Made by a program: the position numbers and the translations under genes. From contig JACKFC010000014.1 in NCBI GenBank assembly GCA_020632665.1, positions 1-64,000 on the forward strand: 64,000 nt of DNA, in the 5' to 3' direction. Positions 62,531 through 64,000 of the stretch are shown in pieces. This DNA comes from Deltaproteobacteria bacterium (GTDB lineage Bacteria > Myxococcota_A > UBA9042). Position 1 is the first letter of the stretch; every line of letters begins with the position of its first letter. A model generated the notes under the pieces. The model was not told where the DNA came from. It saw only the letters and a list, made by a program, of their open reading frames with translations, and did not search any database.

Positions 62531-63742
62531 CAATCGCAACGCACGGCGGAGGGCCTCGGCCAGGCGGTCGAGGTCTTCCGTCGTGTTGTAGACGGCGAGG
62601 CTGGCGCGGATCGTGCCGCTGATGCCGAGGCGACGCATCGCCGGCTCGGCGCAATGATGCCCGGTGCGGACCGCGATGCCGTAGCCGTCGAGCAGCGTTC
62701 CGACGTCGTTCGGGTGGACCCCGTCGACGACGAAGCTCATCACGCCAGCCTTCTGCGGGGCCTCGCCGATTGGCCGAAGCCCAGGAATCTCGCGCAGCAG
62801 CGCGTGCCCATAGGCGAGCAAGTCGGCCTCGTGCGCGGCGATCGCGTCGAGGTCGAGGGATTGCATCCAGCGCAACGCGGCGCCGAGGCCGATCGCGCCT
62901 GCGATGTGCGGGGTGCCTGCTTCGAGGCGGGCCGGTAGCTCGGCGAAGGTCGTGCCTTCGAACGAAACCGAGCGGATCATGTCGCCGCCGCCGTGCCAGG
63001 TGCCGCAAGCTTCCAGCGCCTCGCGACGGCCCCAGAGCACGCCGATTCCAGTCGGTCCGTAGGTCTTGTGGCCGGAGAAGGCGAAGAAATCGGCGTCGTA
63101 GGCGTGGACGTCGACCGCACCGTGCGGCACCGCTTGGGCTCCGTCGACCAGAACCTTGGCGCCGACCGCGCGGGCCATCGCGGCGAGTTTGCGGACCGGA
63201 TTGACCGTGCCGAGGGCATTGCTCACCGCGACCACCGCGAGCAGTCGGGTCTTGTCGCCGATGATCTCGGCGGCAGCCGTGAGATCGAGCACGCCGCGGT
63301 CGTCCATCGGTAGGACCCGGACGACGGCGCCGGTCTCGGCGGCCACGAGCTGCCACGGCACGATATTGCTGTGGTGTTCCATCGCGGAGACGACGATCTC
63401 GTCACCGGCCACCAGCGTGCGGCGGGCCCACGTCTGCGCGACCAGGTTGATCGACTCGGTCGTGCCGCGGGTGAAGATGATCTCGCAATCGTCCTGCACG
63501 CAGAGGTGTGCGGCGACGTCGCGTCGGGCCGCCTCGAGCGCCTCGGTGGCGCGCACCGAGAGGGTATGCACGCCACGGTGGACGTTCGCCGAATAGCCGG
63601 CGTAGTAGCCGAGCAGGGCGTCGATCACCGGCTGCGGCTTCAGCGCCGTCGCGCCGTTGTCGAGGTAGACGAGCGGCTTGCCGTGGATCTGCTGCGCCAA
63701 CGCGGGGACCGAAGCACGGATCGCTTGCAGGTCCAAGCCCAT
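62519..63742 (-). CDS. sufS: SufS cysteine desulfurase
   Basis: A 407-residue PLP enzyme that removes sulfur from cysteine for iron-sulfur assembly. VYLDNGATALKPQPVIDAL begins the fold. FTRGTTESINLVAQTW and EHHSNIVPWQ are substrate-site blocks. The PLP Lys is in FAFSGHKTYGPTG near 225, and the persulfide Cys is in VRTGHHCAEP near 364, the group II (SufS) arrangement. The start overlaps the sufD stop in TAATG, indicating coupling. It is the last gene seen of a minus-strand suf operon. Confidence 0.93.
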   Translation of the reverse strand: MGLDLQAIRASVPALAQQIHGKPLVYLDNGATALKPQPVIDALLGYYAGYSANVHRGVHTLSVRATEALEAARRDVAAHLCVQDDCEIIFTRGTTESINLVAQTWARRTLVAGDEIVVSAMEHHSNIVPWQLVAAETGAVVRVLPMDDRGVLDLTAAAEIIGDKTRLLAVVAVSNALGTVNPVRKLAAMARAVGAKVLVDGAQAVPHGAVDVHAYDADFFAFSGHKTYGPTGIGVLWGRREALEACGTWHGGGDMIRSVSFEGTTFAELPARLEAGTPHIAGAIGLGAALRWMQSLDLDAIAAHEADLLAYGHALLREIPGLRPIGEAPQKAGVMSFVVDGVHPNDVGTLLDGYGIAVRTGHHCAEPAMRRLGISGTIRASLAVYNTTEDLDRLAEALRRALRLLGA

Positions 63743-64000
63743 TACGCGTGCACCTCTGCGGCGACGGCGAGTCGACCGCGCAGCACCCCGCGCACCGTCT
63801 CCGCCAGCGCGGCGTCGGGCAACGCGGCGACGATCTCGTCGGCGAAGGCTTGGACGAGCAGGTCGCGGGCGACCGACTCCGGGATGCCGCGCGAGCGCAG
63901 ATAGAAGAGCTGGTTGGCGTCGAGCTGACCAACGGTCGCACCGTGGCTCGCCTTGACGTCCTCGTTGTCGATCTCGAGCTGCGGTTTGGCGTGGGCGCGG
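63742..64000 (-). CDS. sufD: SufD/SufB-like Fe-S assembly protein, 5' part outside window
   Basis: The last 85 codons of a SUF-FeS family protein. They include KPQLEIDNEDVKASHGATVG and QLFYLRSRGIPES, the conserved C-terminal beta-helix end of SufD (and of SufB), with the conserved His in KASHGATVG. The position directly before sufS favours SufD. The stop TAA shares its last base with the sufS ATG. SufD acts with SufB and SufC as the scaffold for cluster assembly. Confidence 0.88.
   Translation of the reverse strand, partial: RAHAKPQLEIDNEDVKASHGATVGQLDANQLFYLRSRGIPESVARDLLVQAFADEIVAALPDAALAETVRGVLRGRLAVAAEVHA

Overview
This 64 kb window is GC-rich, densely coding bacterial DNA. I read it as chromosome from a Myxococcota-like (former deltaproteobacterial) organism. 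The grounds are very high GC at third codon positions, several long lipoproteins with cysteine-rich repeats of the DDGxxCT and MopE types, an FG-GAP/ASPIC lipoprotein, a soluble Ser/Thr kinase, an NtrC-type activator, PilZ proteins and a cbb3 oxidase cluster. This is inference from gene content; no rRNA or tRNA gene is present to test it. I saw no insertion sequence, prophage or CRISPR array.

Layout. 1-7.7 kb: apaH (cut by the left edge), an rlmB-like rRNA methyltransferase, an asparaginase, then a co-directional set of HAD phosphatase, LTA-synthase-like membrane sulfatase and lytic transglycosylase lipoprotein. 7.9-11.8 kb: a tight operon of an Mpo1-like protein, MutH, an unknown protein and a DprE1/DprE2-like pair. 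11.8-16.3 kb: a regulatory island with rpoH (sigma-32), preceded by a textbook sigma-54 promoter, a PAS histidine kinase, a lone receiver and an NtrC-family sigma-54 activator. 16.3-24.7 kb: a complete cbb3 oxidase and assembly cluster (ccoI-S-NO-Q-P, then ccoG-H and a TauE/SafE-like protein), with subunits N and O fused and a short monohaem CcoP. 25.0-33.7 kb: three exported lipoproteins, including a 1762-residue protein with a glycine-rich stalk, 32 cysteine-rich units and three copies of one larger domain. 33.7-38.3 kb: queuosine precursor transporter, SGNH hydrolase, MFS permease, alpha/beta hydrolase and uridine kinase. 38.4-42.6 kb: a MopE-type lipoprotein gene interrupted by a one-base frameshift. 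42.7-46.8 kb: an exported protein, a second sulfatase-like membrane protein and a Ser/Thr kinase. 46.9-55.5 kb: htpG, serC-gcvP, hslVU and moaB. 55.6-62 kb: an Nramp-like transporter, an M49-like metallopeptidase lipoprotein, a tyrosine-phosphatase-like lipoprotein and a PilZ-PilZ-TPR protein. 62-64 kb: a CBS protein and the ends of a suf operon (sufS, partial sufD).

How it fits together. The most coherent new signal is a possible stress circuit. rpoH has a sigma-54 promoter and sits next to a kinase and a sigma-54 activator. Two chaperone/protease transcription units 34-41 kb away, htpG and hslVU, share an upstream element, CTTGAC-N13-GTYCTTTGTT, with identical internal spacing and an identical 48-base distance to the start codon. 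That element may be the local heat-shock promoter read by this RpoH. Genes are packed tightly: many pairs overlap by ATGA, several convergent pairs overlap at their 3' ends, and no gene-free stretch exceeds 300 bases. The longest gaps are 12592-12876 (sigma-54 promoter and dyads) and 24724-25000 (leader of the giant lipoprotein).
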